DNA of 64,000 nucleotides, from NCBI RefSeq assembly GCF_018476885.1, contig NZ_JAHCVJ010000004.1, positions 310,001 through 374,000 on the forward strand. Direction: 5' to 3'. This document shows positions 39,691-50,328 of this stretch, piece after piece (position 1 is the first letter of the stretch; each line of letters opens with the position of its first letter). Made by a program: the position numbers and the translations under genes. The DNA is from Geoanaerobacter pelophilus. Its GTDB lineage: Bacteria; Desulfobacterota; Desulfuromonadia; Geobacterales; DSM-12255. The notes beneath the pieces are model-generated. The model made no database searches. It was not told the origin of the DNA and was given only the letters and a program-made list of their open reading frames with translations.

Positions 39691-40244
39691 CCGTTTTCCC
39701 GGCAAAAATCATCAGCGCCGTGCTGCTGGCCACGATCCTGATCACTGAGCCGGCAACTGCAGCAAGCCATGCAGCGCAAACAACCCTGCTGAGGAACCGT
39801 GAGTTTGCCGAAGCGCTGACAGAAGGGATTCGCACCGCCAGGAAAAGCATTTATCTTTCCTTCTTTCTCTTCAAGGCAACCACCGCACGGAACAACCTGC
39901 CGCGGCAGATTGCCGAGGAGCTGGTGCGCGCCCAAAAGCGGGGTGTTAATGTCACGGTCTTGCTGGAACGCCCCTCTAAAGAACGCTCCCCTGCAGGAGG
40001 CGACTCACTTTACAACGATAACCGGCAGACCGCGGACCTGCTGTCCCGCGGCGGGGTAAAGGTATTTTTCGACTCGCCGTCAGTAACGACACACACCAAG
40101 GTTGCTGTCATTGACGGTCACCTGGTTTTTATCGGAAGCCACAACCTCTCCCAGAGCGCTTTGCAGCATAACAACGAGCTCTCGGTCCTGCTCGACTCAC
40201 CGGAGCTGGCAGCAGAGGTCAAGGCTTACTTGGACAGGCTCTGA
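39687..40244 (+). CDS. Phospholipase D-like protein with one HKD motif (Nuc-type), secreted
   Basis: This 185-residue protein starts at a GTG that overlaps the dnaJ stop (GTGA). The first 28 residues form a signal peptide ([19 protein letters not shown]). The HKD motif reads [19 protein letters not shown], with spacing HxKx4Dx6GSxN. One HKD per chain means that it works as a dimer, as in the small nuclease Nuc. Activity could be on DNA, RNA or phospholipid. The presence within a chaperone operon is unusual; its role there is not known to me. Confidence 0.85.
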   Translation: MTVFPAKIISAVLLATILITEPATAASHAAQTTLLRNREFAEALTEGIRTARKSIYLSFFLFKATTARNNLPRQIAEELVRAQKRGVNVTVLLERPSKERSPAGGDSLYNDNRQTADLLSRGGVKVFFDSPSVTTHTKVAVIDGHLVFIGSHNLSQSALQHNNELSVLLDSPELAAEVKAYLDRL

Positions 40245-40307
40245 TCGTTGCATTCTGCACCAAATCAAGTACAATAGCCCCGTCGCCCTTACTGTGAAAG
40301 GACCACT

Positions 40308-40595
40308 ATGCGCCTGAAAGACGAGCAGATCCACCGGCTGGCGGAAAAGGTCATTACCGACCTGTCAACAGCCGGCCTGATAAAGCTGAAGTCCGAACGA
40401 GGCGCTGCCCTCAATGCCGTTAAAAATGCGATAACTGCGGACCTCAAGGCAGAGGAAGCTCTGGAACGCGATGCAGAAAACCTGCTTGACCAGACCCTTC
40501 GCTCCATGGGAAGCGGTGCTGCAAGCATAGACCGGCACAAGATGTTCAGAATGATCAAGGAAAAACTGGCCAAAGAACGGAAAATTGTCCTATGA
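40308..40595 (+). CDS. DUF507 family protein (first of a pair)
   Basis: This 95-residue, highly charged helical protein (DEQIHRLAEKVITDLSTAGLI, FRMIKEKLAKERKIVL) belongs to DUF507 by its length and spacing of helices. It overlaps the next gene, a second DUF507 member, by 4 bp. Function is unknown. Two tandem copies suggest a heterodimer. Confidence 0.75.
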   Translation: MRLKDEQIHRLAEKVITDLSTAGLIKLKSERGAALNAVKNAITADLKAEEALERDAENLLDQTLRSMGSGAASIDRHKMFRMIKEKLAKERKIVL

Positions 40596-40864
40596 GAGCG
40601 AGCGAAGACCGAATTTCCCATATAGCCCACAAGATTCAGGACAAGCTGTGGGGTGACGACCTGGCCGACTTCCCCGATGAAGGGCGAGCGCTGTCGGCAA
40701 TCAAGCAGTCCATTGCCAGTTACTTTGCCATTGCCGACGAAATAGATGAGGCGGTCAGGAGCAAGCTCTCCTCCTATTCCCAGGCAAAAGTACCCGGCAG
40801 CCGCGATTGGGAAGTGCTCTACAACAAATTTTTCCAGGAAGAGGCGGCCAAGCGTAAATGGTGA
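40592..40864 (+). CDS. DUF507 family protein (second of a pair)
   Basis: This 90-residue protein resembles the preceding gene in plan: RISHIAHKIQDKLWGDDL, a central helix, and the tail YNKFFQEEAAKRKW. The pair overlaps by 4 bp, and this gene overlaps the following lipoprotein gene by 7 bp. No domain of known function is visible. Confidence 0.75.
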   Translation: MRASEDRISHIAHKIQDKLWGDDLADFPDEGRALSAIKQSIASYFAIADEIDEAVRSKLSSYSQAKVPGSRDWEVLYNKFFQEEAAKRKW

Positions 40865-41424
40865 TGAAAAGCCTGATGATTGCATTCAAGTTGGCCTTAC
40901 TGTCCGGGATGCTGCTGACTGTCCTGTTGCTTCAAGGTTGTGGGCCTGCTGCCCAAGTTGCCGTTAAGCCAGACTTTAAGCCACCGGCAGAACTGGATAT
41001 CATCTACGTGGTCCCCTTCTCAAGCACTCTTGTCCCTGACGAGGTCAAGGAAACGGCATTTAACGACCTGGTCGATATCCTGAACGAGAACCGGAAAAAG
41101 GTCGGAGTCCAGCAGTTCGAGATCATCAAGGGCGAACTGAAGGACCAAGACGCAACATGGCTGGCTAAACAGCTTTACATTTCCGGAGAGTTCTGGAGCT
41201 ATATAGAAAACGCCGGCTGCTGCAACACCGAACTGCGCATCCGCGCCAGGGTCGGCCTTACCGAGCCAGGCAAAACTGTCCCCACCTTCGAGGTAACACT
41301 CCCGCTGGAAAGCTTTTTCGATCATGACCGCTCCACCCTGGAAAAAGAGAAGATCCTGCTCGCCAAGCGCCTGGCACGGGAACTTGCCATCCTCATCATC
41401 CCCCCCCTTGCCGAAAGAAGATAA
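40858..41424 (+). CDS. Hypothetical lipoprotein
   Basis: This 188-residue protein begins with a lipoprotein signal (LLSGMLLTVLLLQGC). The mature part contains a cysteine pair in NAGCCNTELRIRARVGL and shows a mixed alpha/beta pattern: LDIIYVVPFSS near the start, RLARELAILIIPPL at the end. I do not recognise a family. The beginning overlaps the second DUF507 gene, so it is expressed with that pair. It lies just before the groES promoter. Confidence 0.7.
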   Translation: MVMKSLMIAFKLALLSGMLLTVLLLQGCGPAAQVAVKPDFKPPAELDIIYVVPFSSTLVPDEVKETAFNDLVDILNENRKKVGVQQFEIIKGELKDQDATWLAKQLYISGEFWSYIENAGCCNTELRIRARVGLTEPGKTVPTFEVTLPLESFFDHDRSTLEKEKILLAKRLARELAILIIPPLAERR

Positions 41425-41441
41425 TTTTTTTGATTAGAGGC

Positions 41442-41507
41442 TTGATTTTTAGGGGAGCGGTGTTTATATTGAATTCACCATTAGCACTCAACGCAACTGA
41501 GTGCTAA
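41442..41507 (+). promoter_or_regulatory. groESL promoter with CIRCE operator
   Basis: TTGATT (41442-41447), 17-bp spacer and TATATT (41465-41470) form the promoter. A perfect CIRCE element, TTAGCACTC-N9-GAGTGCTAA, is at 41481-41507 and overlaps the expected start region, so HrcA should repress it. Confidence 0.93.
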
Positions 41508-41559
41508 TTTTTTTCCCGAAAAAACTATTTACTTCACTAGAGGAAAGGAGAAGCACAGC

Positions 41560-41847
41560 ATGAAACTCAGACCATTGCAGGACCGTATCATCGTAAAGAG
41601 ACTCGAAGAAGAGAGCAAGACAGCAGGCGGTATCTTTATTCCGGAAACAGCAAAAGAGAAGCCGCAGAAGGGCGAAGTAGTCGCCGTTGGCAATGGCAAG
41701 AAAACCGAAGACGGAAAGATCATTCCGGTTGATGTCAAGACTGGCGACAAAGTACTTTTCGGCAAGTATGCCGGCACCGAAATCAAGGTTGATGGCGAAG
41801 AATTCCTGATTATGCGCGAAGACGATATTCTCGGCATCATGGAGTAA
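41560..41847 (+). CDS. groES: Co-chaperonin GroES
   Basis: The 95-residue protein is normal in length, with [16 protein letters not shown], the mobile loop [18 protein letters not shown] and the final [13 protein letters not shown]. It caps GroEL. AGGAAAGGAG precedes the ATG. Confidence 0.98.
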   Translation: MKLRPLQDRIIVKRLEEESKTAGGIFIPETAKEKPQKGEVVAVGNGKKTEDGKIIPVDVKTGDKVLFGKYAGTEIKVDGEEFLIMREDDILGIME

Positions 41848-41858
41848 TAGCGGCATAG

Positions 41859-43550
<1,692 letters not shown>

Positions 43551-43554
43551 CAAC

Positions 43555-43665
43555 GGAACGGTTCTTTTGCGCCCTGGCGGCGTAAGTCTGCGGTCTCATT
43601 TGTGCGGCGTAGCGATGCTACGCCTCCGCATGATCCCTTAACAGCCTTGCCAGGACACAAAATTC
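43555..43665 (+). repeat. Palindromic repeat, copy B, in the groEL 3' region
   Basis: The element, read on the plus strand, starts GGAACGGTTCTTTTGCGCCC and ends CTTGCCAGGACACAAAATTC. Its centre is TTGTGCGGCGTAGC-GAT-GCTACGCCTCCGC. It aligns with copy A read on the minus strand at about 40 of the first 50 positions, without gaps, and again in the second half. Both copies have the same orientation relative to the neighbouring transcript. No frame is open across it. Confidence 0.75.
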
Positions 43666-43680
43666 CTCGTCTCAGATAAC

Positions 43681-43720
43681 AAAAAAAGGGAGCTGACAGT
43701 AATGTCAGCTCCCTTTTTTT
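43681..43720. terminator. Strong bidirectional terminator between groEL and kup
   Basis: GGGAGCTGACA-GTAA-TGTCAGCTCCC is a perfect 11-bp stem flanked by A7 and T7, so it serves both convergent genes. Confidence 0.95.
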
Positions 43721-43770
43721 GTTCTGCTGGTTCCTTACGAGCGTGCGCTTTTTTCGCTAGCTCAAGGCTG

Positions 43771-45591
43771 TTACATCTCCACCCTGGTGACAACCCCCTG
43801 CAGCTTGCTGGCTGGCAGTTTGTTGAACTGCACGAAGTTGGGGGTGACCTTTTTGATGAAGGAGAACAGTCGCCAGAAGATGTTATTGGTGGCGATATCC
43901 TCGACCCCGTAGAAAATGACCTTTTCCTGAATGCCGTTGTCCTTGAGCAGCGTTTCGATATCGATCCGCTCCATGTAGCCGGCCTTGATATCGAAGGAGT
44001 CCAGGCCAGTGCTTATCTTCTCGTTCATGCAGGTGAAAATGCCGAACGGCTCGTCGGTGCGGACAATGGAGATAAAGACATTGCGCTCGTAGATGATATT
44101 GCTCCGGATGATGCAGTGCACCACGTAAGGCGGCACCACCGGGGTCTCCCTGGTGAAGAACAGCCCGGTCCCCGGAATGTTCTTGTCCTTGGCATAGATC
44201 TGGTTGTAAGCGAGCAGGAAGGTTTCCAGGTCGAGCGGCTTCAGCGAGCGGTACAGCGCCCGCTGGCCGCGGGTCCAGACCATGATCACGGCAAACGGGA
44301 TGGCAGCGAGAATCAACGACCAGTAACCGCCATGAGGGAGCTTGTTCAGGTTGGAGATCAGGAAGATCGTGTCAATGAGGGTCACGAACAGCGCGATCGG
44401 CACCTTCCACTTCTTGGTAGTGTGGGAGAAGATCATGACCATCATGATGCCGGTAATGGTCATGGTGCCGGTGACCGCAAGGCCGTAGGCCGCCGCCAGG
44501 TTCTCTGACTTCCTGAACACCAGCATGATCATGATCACCAGCGCCAGCAGCAGCCAGTTGACCGAGCCGATGTAAATCTGCGACTTAAGGTGACTGGAGG
44601 TGTAATCGACCTTCAGCAGCGGCATGATCCGCGTGGTAATCCCCTGGTAAACTATGGAAAAGACGCCGCTGATCAGCGCCTGCGAGGCAATGACCGTTGC
44701 CGAAACCGTGAGCAGCAAAAACGGGATATAGAGCATCGGCGCTTCCCAGCGGATCATGCCAAACAGGATATTCTTGGCATCAGGGTGGTGCAATATATAG
44801 GCGCCCTGGCCCAGGTAGTTGACCAGCAGGGCGATGAACACAAAATACCAGGCGCGGATGATCGGCTTGCGCCCCAGGTGGCCCATGTCGGCGTAAAGTG
44901 CCTCGCCGCCGGTGGCGCAGAGAATAACCTCAGAGAGTATAAAAAACCCGGCCATGCCATTGGTTGCCAGAAAATTAATCGCATACCATGGGCTGACCGC
45001 TTTCAAAACCTCTGGTGCAGAAGCAATGGCTATCCCGCCAGAAATCGTCAGCGACGCAAACCAAATGACCATCAGCGGGCCAAATGCCCTGGCAACCTTA
45101 TCAGTCCCCTTGAACTGAAAGATAAAGAGCCCGACGGCGATAATCGCGGCAATCAGGATCAGTACCCCTTGGGGCGTATGCTCAAGCCCTGGGATCAGTT
45201 CCAGACCCTCGACCGCGGAGAGAATAGATATGGCCGGGGTGATGACGCCATCACCCAGCAGCAGGGAAACTCCGAGAAAGGAGAGGAACCCGACAAAAAC
45301 AATCTGCCGTCCCGGTTTGAGCAGTTTGGCAAGGATTTCCTTGAGTACAATGGTGCCGCCTTCGCCCTTGCGCCCCAGACTCATGGCGAGCCAGGCATAC
45401 TCGACGGTTACCAGAATAATCAGGGTCCAGACAATGAGGGAGAGAATACCGAAGATATGATCCGGCGTAGGTTTGGTGAGGGTCATAATAACAGTGAGGG
45501 TATATATGGGACTGGTGCCGATGTCGCCGAAAACCAGCCCCATCGACTTAACGATGCCACCCCAGTATGAGTCCTGCTCGCCATGCTTCAT
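43771..45591 (-). CDS. kup: Low-affinity potassium uptake protein Kup
   Basis: The protein is 606 residues from ATG 45591; the in-frame TTG at 45606 is part of the GGAGGAGG ribosome binding site. It has the family signature GLVFGDIGTSPIYTLTVI, about twelve membrane segments, and a cytoplasmic C-terminal domain (residues about 450-606). Kup imports potassium by proton symport. A c-di-AMP-type riboswitch and a terminator lie in its leader, so it is likely turned down when c-di-AMP is high. Confidence 0.95.
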   Translation of the reverse strand: MKHGEQDSYWGGIVKSMGLVFGDIGTSPIYTLTVIMTLTKPTPDHIFGILSLIVWTLIILVTVEYAWLAMSLGRKGEGGTIVLKEILAKLLKPGRQIVFVGFLSFLGVSLLLGDGVITPAISILSAVEGLELIPGLEHTPQGVLILIAAIIAVGLFIFQFKGTDKVARAFGPLMVIWFASLTISGGIAIASAPEVLKAVSPWYAINFLATNGMAGFFILSEVILCATGGEALYADMGHLGRKPIIRAWYFVFIALLVNYLGQGAYILHHPDAKNILFGMIRWEAPMLYIPFLLLTVSATVIASQALISGVFSIVYQGITTRIMPLLKVDYTSSHLKSQIYIGSVNWLLLALVIMIMLVFRKSENLAAAYGLAVTGTMTITGIMMVMIFSHTTKKWKVPIALFVTLIDTIFLISNLNKLPHGGYWSLILAAIPFAVIMVWTRGQRALYRSLKPLDLETFLLAYNQIYAKDKNIPGTGLFFTRETPVVPPYVVHCIIRSNIIYERNVFISIVRTDEPFGIFTCMNEKISTGLDSFDIKAGYMERIDIETLLKDNGIQEKVIFYGVEDIATNNIFWRLFSFIKKVTPNFVQFNKLPASKLQGVVTRVEM

Positions 45592-45641
45592 CACTACCTC
45601 CTCCAAGACAGGTTACTTGTAGGGGCTGACCATCGGAAAAC

Positions 45642-45669
45642 TAAAAACCGCCGGCATGAACCGGCGGTG
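45642..45669 (-). terminator. Riboswitch-controlled terminator in the kup leader
   Basis: On the minus strand ACCGCCGG-TTCATG-CCGGCGGT is followed by TTTTAGTTTT. It lies between the aptamer and the kup start and is the likely expression platform. Confidence 0.85.
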
Positions 45670-45689
45670 TGCAATCCGCTATCCTGCCC

Positions 45690-45820
45690 TTCCAGGTGCC
45701 TACGAGGTTAGCTGACGGGCTTGAGGCTGAAAGTCCTCGATCCTGAGAAAAACCTCTTGTCGGCTTGCTCTCAGGAATTCGCCCCTGTTGATCGGGTCCC
45801 CCGCATCCGTTCCGTGGAAC
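45690..45820 (-). promoter_or_regulatory. c-di-AMP riboswitch (ydaO/yuaA type) upstream of kup
   Basis: Read on the minus strand, the leader carries GCGGGGGACCCGAT, then AGGGGCGAATTCC, a variable stem and CCGTCAGCTAACCTCGTAGG. These are the blocks conserved in the ydaO/yuaA aptamer in the expected order. The downstream terminator and potassium transporter fit the known biology of c-di-AMP riboswitches. Recognition was by eye. Confidence 0.88.
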
Positions 45821-45973
45821 GAATCTCGGCTGCATTTTTTCGCCAGTTATACTCTTTCTGGCACCAGAGTCAAGATATTCGATGGATTCACATTCCCCGG
45901 TTTCGGCAATGCGCAACAAGTGCCAGACCGGAGAAACTGCGGGCTTTGGTAACGTCCCGCAGGTGAAAGGCTC

Positions 45974-46002
45974 TTGACTTTTCGAAGGGTTCCCGCTAGG
46001 TT
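45974..46002 (+). promoter_or_regulatory. Candidate ileS promoter
   Basis: TTGACT (45974-45979), 17-bp spacer and TAGGTT (45997-46002). The -10 box is weak. The rest of the plus-strand leader of ileS shows no T-box or other RNA element I recognise. Confidence 0.4.
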
Positions 46003-46041
46003 ATAACGTTTTTCACCCATCATTCCCGGAGGCACTCCCGT

Positions 46042-48816
46042 ATGGAATATAAAGATACCCTCAATCTGCCGCTGACCGACTTCCCGATGAAGGCCAACCT
46101 CAACCAGCGGGAGCCGGAAATTCTCAACAAGTGGGCGGAGACCGGACTCTACGAGCAGATCGAGGCATCAGGCGTTGGCAAACCGGTCTACATGCTGCAC
46201 GACGGCCCGCCGTATGCCAATGGCCACATCCATATCGGCCATGCCCTGAACAAGATCCTCAAGGATATCATCCTAAAGAGCAAGCGTATGGAAGGGTTTC
46301 ACGCCCCTTATGTGCCGGGGTGGGACTGCCATGGCCTGCCGATCGAGCTGCAGGTGGAAAAGAACCTCGGTTCCAAGAAGCATGAGATCTCAAAGCTGGA
46401 GATGCGCCGCGAGTGCCGGAAATACGCCGCGAAATTCATCGACATCCAGCGTGATGAATTCAAGCGACTCGGGGTCCTTGGTGACTGGGATAATCCATAC
46501 CTGACCATGAATTACGAATATGAAGGGCTGACTGCTGCCGAGCTGGCCAAGTTCGCCCACAACGGCGGGCTGTATCGCGGCAAGAAGCCGGTCCACTGGT
46601 GCTCCTCCTGCGTTACCGCGCTGGCAGAGGCTGAAGTGGAGTATGCCGACCACACCTCACCCTCGATTTACGTGAAGTTCGCGCTCAAAGACGACCTGAG
46701 CGGAGCGATCCCGGCACTGGCCGGCAAAAAGGCCTTTGTCGTTATCTGGACCACAACCCCCTGGACCATCCCGGCCAACCTGGCCATATCCCTGCATCCT
46801 GAATTTACCTATGTCGCTGTCGAGGTGAACGGTGAAGCGCTGATCGTTGCCGAGGGGCTGAAAGACGCCTTCCTGGCCGCCAATCAGCTGACAGGCACTG
46901 TCATCGCCTCCTTCCCGTCTACGGTTCTTGAAAAGAAACTCTGCCGCCATCCGTTCTACGACCGCGATTCGATCATCCTCCTCGGCGAACATGTCACTCT
47001 GGAGGCCGGTACCGGCTGCGTTCATACCGCTCCGGGCCATGGCCAGGAAGACTACGAAGTTGCGCTCAGGGAAGGCCTCGACGTCTACAATCCGGTGGAC
47101 AACCACGGAAAGTTCATCTCCAGCCTGCCGTTCTTCGGCGGCCAGTTCGTCTTTGCGGCCAATCCCAACGTCATCGAGAAGCTGACCGAGGTTGGCGCCC
47201 TGGTCGGGACCAGCACGGTTTCCCACTCATATCCCCACTGCTGGCGCTGCAAGAAGCCGATCATCTTTCGCGCTACCGAGCAGTGGTTCATAGGCATGAA
47301 AGCCAACGAACTGCGCGACAAAGCCCTGGCTGCAATCGACCAAGTAGCCTGGATTCCCAAGTGGGGCAAGGACCGGATCTACGGCATGATCGAGAACCGT
47401 CCCGACTGGTGCATCTCGAGGCAGCGAAGCTGGGGAGTGCCGATCACCGCCTTTTCCTGCAGTTCCTGTGGCGAATATATTGCTGACGGCACACTGATGG
47501 ACCATGTGGCGGAAATCTTCAAGAAAGAAAGCTCGGATGTCTGGTTCGACTGGGAGGCTGCTAGGCTGCTCCCTGCCGGCACGGTCTGTCCGAAGTGCGG
47601 TTCCGCCGATCTCGCCAAGGAGATGGATATCCTCGACGTCTGGTTCGATTCCGGCGTGTCGCACGCCGCGGTACTCGAACCGAACCCCAAGCTTTCCTCT
47701 CCTGCCGATATGTACCTTGAGGGGAGCGACCAGCACCGCGGTTGGTTCCACTCCTCGCTCCTGGAGAGCGTAGGCACCAGGGGTGTGGCCCCGTACCGGA
47801 ACGTCCTGACCCACGGCTTTGTCGTGGACGGCTCGGGTCGCAAGATGAGCAAGTCGGTCGGCAACGTGGTGGCCCCGGAAGAGGTGATCAAGAAATTCGG
47901 CGCCGAGATCCTCCGGCTCTGGGTGGCTGCCCAGGACTACCGCGACGACATCCGGATTTCCCAGGAGATTCTCAACCGCCTGTCAGAGGCATATCGCCGG
48001 ATTCGCAACACCTGCCGTTACATCCTCGGCAACCTGAGCGATTTCGATCCGGCAACCGATTCTGTTGCCTTTGACAAGATGCCGGAACTGGACCGCTGGG
48101 CACTGCACCAGCTGGAACTGCTCAAAGAAAAAGTGCTGTTATCCTACAGTGAATATGAATTCCACGTCCTGTATCATGCGGTCAACGGCTTCTGCACCGT
48201 GGAAATGAGTTCATTCTATCTCGACATCCTCAAGGACCGGGTCTACACCAGCAAGAAGGCATCCCTGGAGCGCCGCGCCGCCCAGACCGTCATGTATCAG
48301 ATCCTTGACACGCTGGTGCGAGTGATTGCGCCGGTGCTCTCCTTCACCAGCGACGAAGTCTGGGGCTACATGCCGGGCAAACGCGAGGCAAGCGTTCATC
48401 TGGCAGGGTTCCCGGCCATGCACCCCGAATGGAAAGACGAGCAACTGGTGGAGCGCTGGGAGCGGATCATGAAGGTCCGGGCTGAGGTCTCCAAGGCGCT
48501 AGAGCTGGCGCGGGCTGCCAAGACCATTGGTCACTCGCTGGATGCCGCCGTGCTGATCAGCGCCGATAGCGAGCTGAACTCCTTCCTTGGCTCGTATGCA
48601 GCAGAGCTCCAGGGGATCTTCATCGTATCCAAGGTTGAACTGGGAGAGCTTGCGGAGGGTGATTGTTACAGCGCAGAGACCATTCTCGGTTTGAAGATCC
48701 AGGTAAAGGCAGCTCCTGGTGCAAAATGCGAGCGCTGCTGGTGCTACAGCGAAGAGCTTGGCAGTGACGCCGACCACCCGGGCATCTGCCCCAAATGTCT
48801 CAAGGCGGTCAAATAA
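46042..48816 (+). CDS. ileS: Isoleucine-tRNA ligase
   Basis: This 924-residue class I synthetase has the HIGH-type motif PYANGHIHIGHALNKI, the KMSKS motif GRKMSKSVGN, an editing domain in the middle (WTTTPWTIPANLA), and a C-terminal zinc finger with CERCWCYSEELG and CPKCLKAV. GGAGG precedes the ATG. lspA begins directly after its stop codon, a common pairing. Confidence 0.98.
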   Translation: MEYKDTLNLPLTDFPMKANLNQREPEILNKWAETGLYEQIEASGVGKPVYMLHDGPPYANGHIHIGHALNKILKDIILKSKRMEGFHAPYVPGWDCHGLPIELQVEKNLGSKKHEISKLEMRRECRKYAAKFIDIQRDEFKRLGVLGDWDNPYLTMNYEYEGLTAAELAKFAHNGGLYRGKKPVHWCSSCVTALAEAEVEYADHTSPSIYVKFALKDDLSGAIPALAGKKAFVVIWTTTPWTIPANLAISLHPEFTYVAVEVNGEALIVAEGLKDAFLAANQLTGTVIASFPSTVLEKKLCRHPFYDRDSIILLGEHVTLEAGTGCVHTAPGHGQEDYEVALREGLDVYNPVDNHGKFISSLPFFGGQFVFAANPNVIEKLTEVGALVGTSTVSHSYPHCWRCKKPIIFRATEQWFIGMKANELRDKALAAIDQVAWIPKWGKDRIYGMIENRPDWCISRQRSWGVPITAFSCSSCGEYIADGTLMDHVAEIFKKESSDVWFDWEAARLLPAGTVCPKCGSADLAKEMDILDVWFDSGVSHAAVLEPNPKLSSPADMYLEGSDQHRGWFHSSLLESVGTRGVAPYRNVLTHGFVVDGSGRKMSKSVGNVVAPEEVIKKFGAEILRLWVAAQDYRDDIRISQEILNRLSEAYRRIRNTCRYILGNLSDFDPATDSVAFDKMPELDRWALHQLELLKEKVLLSYSEYEFHVLYHAVNGFCTVEMSSFYLDILKDRVYTSKKASLERRAAQTVMYQILDTLVRVIAPVLSFTSDEVWGYMPGKREASVHLAGFPAMHPEWKDEQLVERWERIMKVRAEVSKALELARAAKTIGHSLDAAVLISADSELNSFLGSYAAELQGIFIVSKVELGELAEGDCYSAETILGLKIQVKAAPGAKCERCWCYSEELGSDADHPGICPKCLKAVK

Positions 48817-49323
48817 ATGTCCGAAAACAGGCCGAGCTATCTGATACTGACCCTGGTGTCACTGGCCTCCCTGATCATCGATCAGGTGACCAAGGCGTAT
48901 ATCGACCGGGTAATGGACCTTCACCAGTCCATCCCGGTGATCCGCGATCTGTTCAGCATCACCTATGTCAGAAACAAGGGGGCGGCGTTCGGCTTTCTTG
49001 CCAACACAAGCTTTCGCATCCCTTTCTTCATCTTTGTTTCCATTGTCGCGGTTCTGGTCATTCTGTATGCCTACAGAAAGCTGCGCAAGGATCAGAAGCT
49101 TGCCCAGGTATCGCTGGCCATGATCCTTTCCGGAGCGGTGGGCAACCTGATCGACCGGGTGCGGCTCGGAGAGGTGATCGACTTTCTGGATGTGTACTGG
49201 AAGACCTACCACTGGCCGGCCTTCAACGTGGCCGACTCGGCCATCTGCGTCGGGGTCTTCCTGCTGGCAATCGACATGCTGCGGGAGGAGAGCAGGCAGA
49301 AAAAAGCGCTCTCTGCTAAGTGA
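48817..49323 (+). CDS. lspA: Lipoprotein signal peptidase II
   Basis: The 168-residue membrane protein has four hydrophobic segments. The catalytic aspartates sit in NLIDRVRLGEVIDFLD and FNVADSAICVGV. It removes signal peptides from prolipoproteins, of which this window encodes at least four. It starts one base after ileS. Its last 8 bp overlap the 3' end of the convergent glycosyltransferase gene. Confidence 0.96.
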   Translation: MSENRPSYLILTLVSLASLIIDQVTKAYIDRVMDLHQSIPVIRDLFSITYVRNKGAAFGFLANTSFRIPFFIFVSIVAVLVILYAYRKLRKDQKLAQVSLAMILSGAVGNLIDRVRLGEVIDFLDVYWKTYHWPAFNVADSAICVGVFLLAIDMLREESRQKKALSAK

Positions 49324-50323
49324 CGCAGATATAATCAATCCCCTCGGTCAGCCTTCTCCCCTCAGCCCAGCCGCGCACCAGGTTCCGGCTACCGCGGGTA
49401 CCAATTGTTACCAGCATCGGCCCGCTTCCCGGTTCAACGCTATGTTCCGCCACGACCGGCGCCCCGTGCAGAACCATCCCCACCTTGCGCGGGTCAAGAT
49501 CAACCCATCTGTTTACGCCAATGCCAGCCTCTGCGAGCGCCTTGCGCCAGGCGCGCCCTTCAATCCCGGCACCGATAAGAGTTACAGCCTCATGCCCACT
49601 CAGATAGCCGTTTTTCAGGTGATGCACCTTGCAGCGCCTGAAGGCTTCAGCCGTATATTCGGCCATGGTTCGTGTTGAGCGCTCCGGCCGGTCGCGCCAA
49701 AAGAACAGAGTCTCGGGAAGCCGTGCAAACCGGCATCCTGTAGCGGCAAGCCGCAGCCAGAGATCGTAATCCTCTGCCCACCCCATATCCCGGTATCCAC
49801 CCACCGCGTCGAGAATGTCCTTACGCATCACCACTCCCGGATGGACAAACGGTGACTCGACGAAAAGGTCCCGGCGAATCTGCTCGTGGCCGACTAGGGA
49901 GTTTTGCCACTCCTCATAGGCAAGCATACCGATCTTCAGATGCTGACGGGGAAAATGCCGGAACGAGCAGGCAAGCAGCCCGACCTCCGGATTTTCTCGC
50001 AGGAACCGTTCCTGCAGCTCCAGGCGGCGTGGATGGCAAACGTCGTCGCCATCCATCCTGGCCACCAATGGGGCCTTACAGTTGACCAGACCGGCGTTCA
50101 AAGCAGGAACAAGGCCCTTTCCCGGCGACCGGAAGACCCGTAACCTGATGTCATGCTGTGCCTCTGCGCCCAGGATTTCCGGGGTGCTGTCGTCAGAACC
50201 GTCATCAATGACAATCAGCTCCCAATCGGTGAAGGTTTGTGCCTGCAGTGACGCCAGGGCCGCACGCAGGTATTTCTCTTCGTTCCTGACCGGCATCAAT
50301 ATGGAGATCGCAGGTATTCGCAT
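49316..50323 (-). CDS. Family 2 glycosyltransferase with C-terminal Rossmann-like extension
   Basis: This 335-residue protein has a GT-A domain at about residues 1-225 with ISILMPVRNEEKYLRAALAS, IDDGSDDSTPEI, the metal-binding MDGDDVCHP and GWAEDYDLWLRLA. About 90 further residues start with a glycine-rich VTLIGAGIEGRAWRKALAEAGI and contain RWVDLDPRKVG, which looks like a nucleotide-binding Rossmann fold with an acidic residue after strand 2. The sugar donor and acceptor are unknown. It is coupled to a thioesterase gene 5 bp upstream and overlaps lspA at its 3' end. Confidence 0.85.
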   Translation of the reverse strand: MRIPAISILMPVRNEEKYLRAALASLQAQTFTDWELIVIDDGSDDSTPEILGAEAQHDIRLRVFRSPGKGLVPALNAGLVNCKAPLVARMDGDDVCHPRRLELQERFLRENPEVGLLACSFRHFPRQHLKIGMLAYEEWQNSLVGHEQIRRDLFVESPFVHPGVVMRKDILDAVGGYRDMGWAEDYDLWLRLAATGCRFARLPETLFFWRDRPERSTRTMAEYTAEAFRRCKVHHLKNGYLSGHEAVTLIGAGIEGRAWRKALAEAGIGVNRWVDLDPRKVGMVLHGAPVVAEHSVEPGSGPMLVTIGTRGSRNLVRGWAEGRRLTEGIDYICVT

Positions 50324-50328
50324 GCGTC

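Noticed and set aside
45821-46041. T-box leader for ileS on the plus strand
   Set aside because: No T-box consensus or antiterminator was found; the structured RNA here is on the minus strand and belongs to kup.
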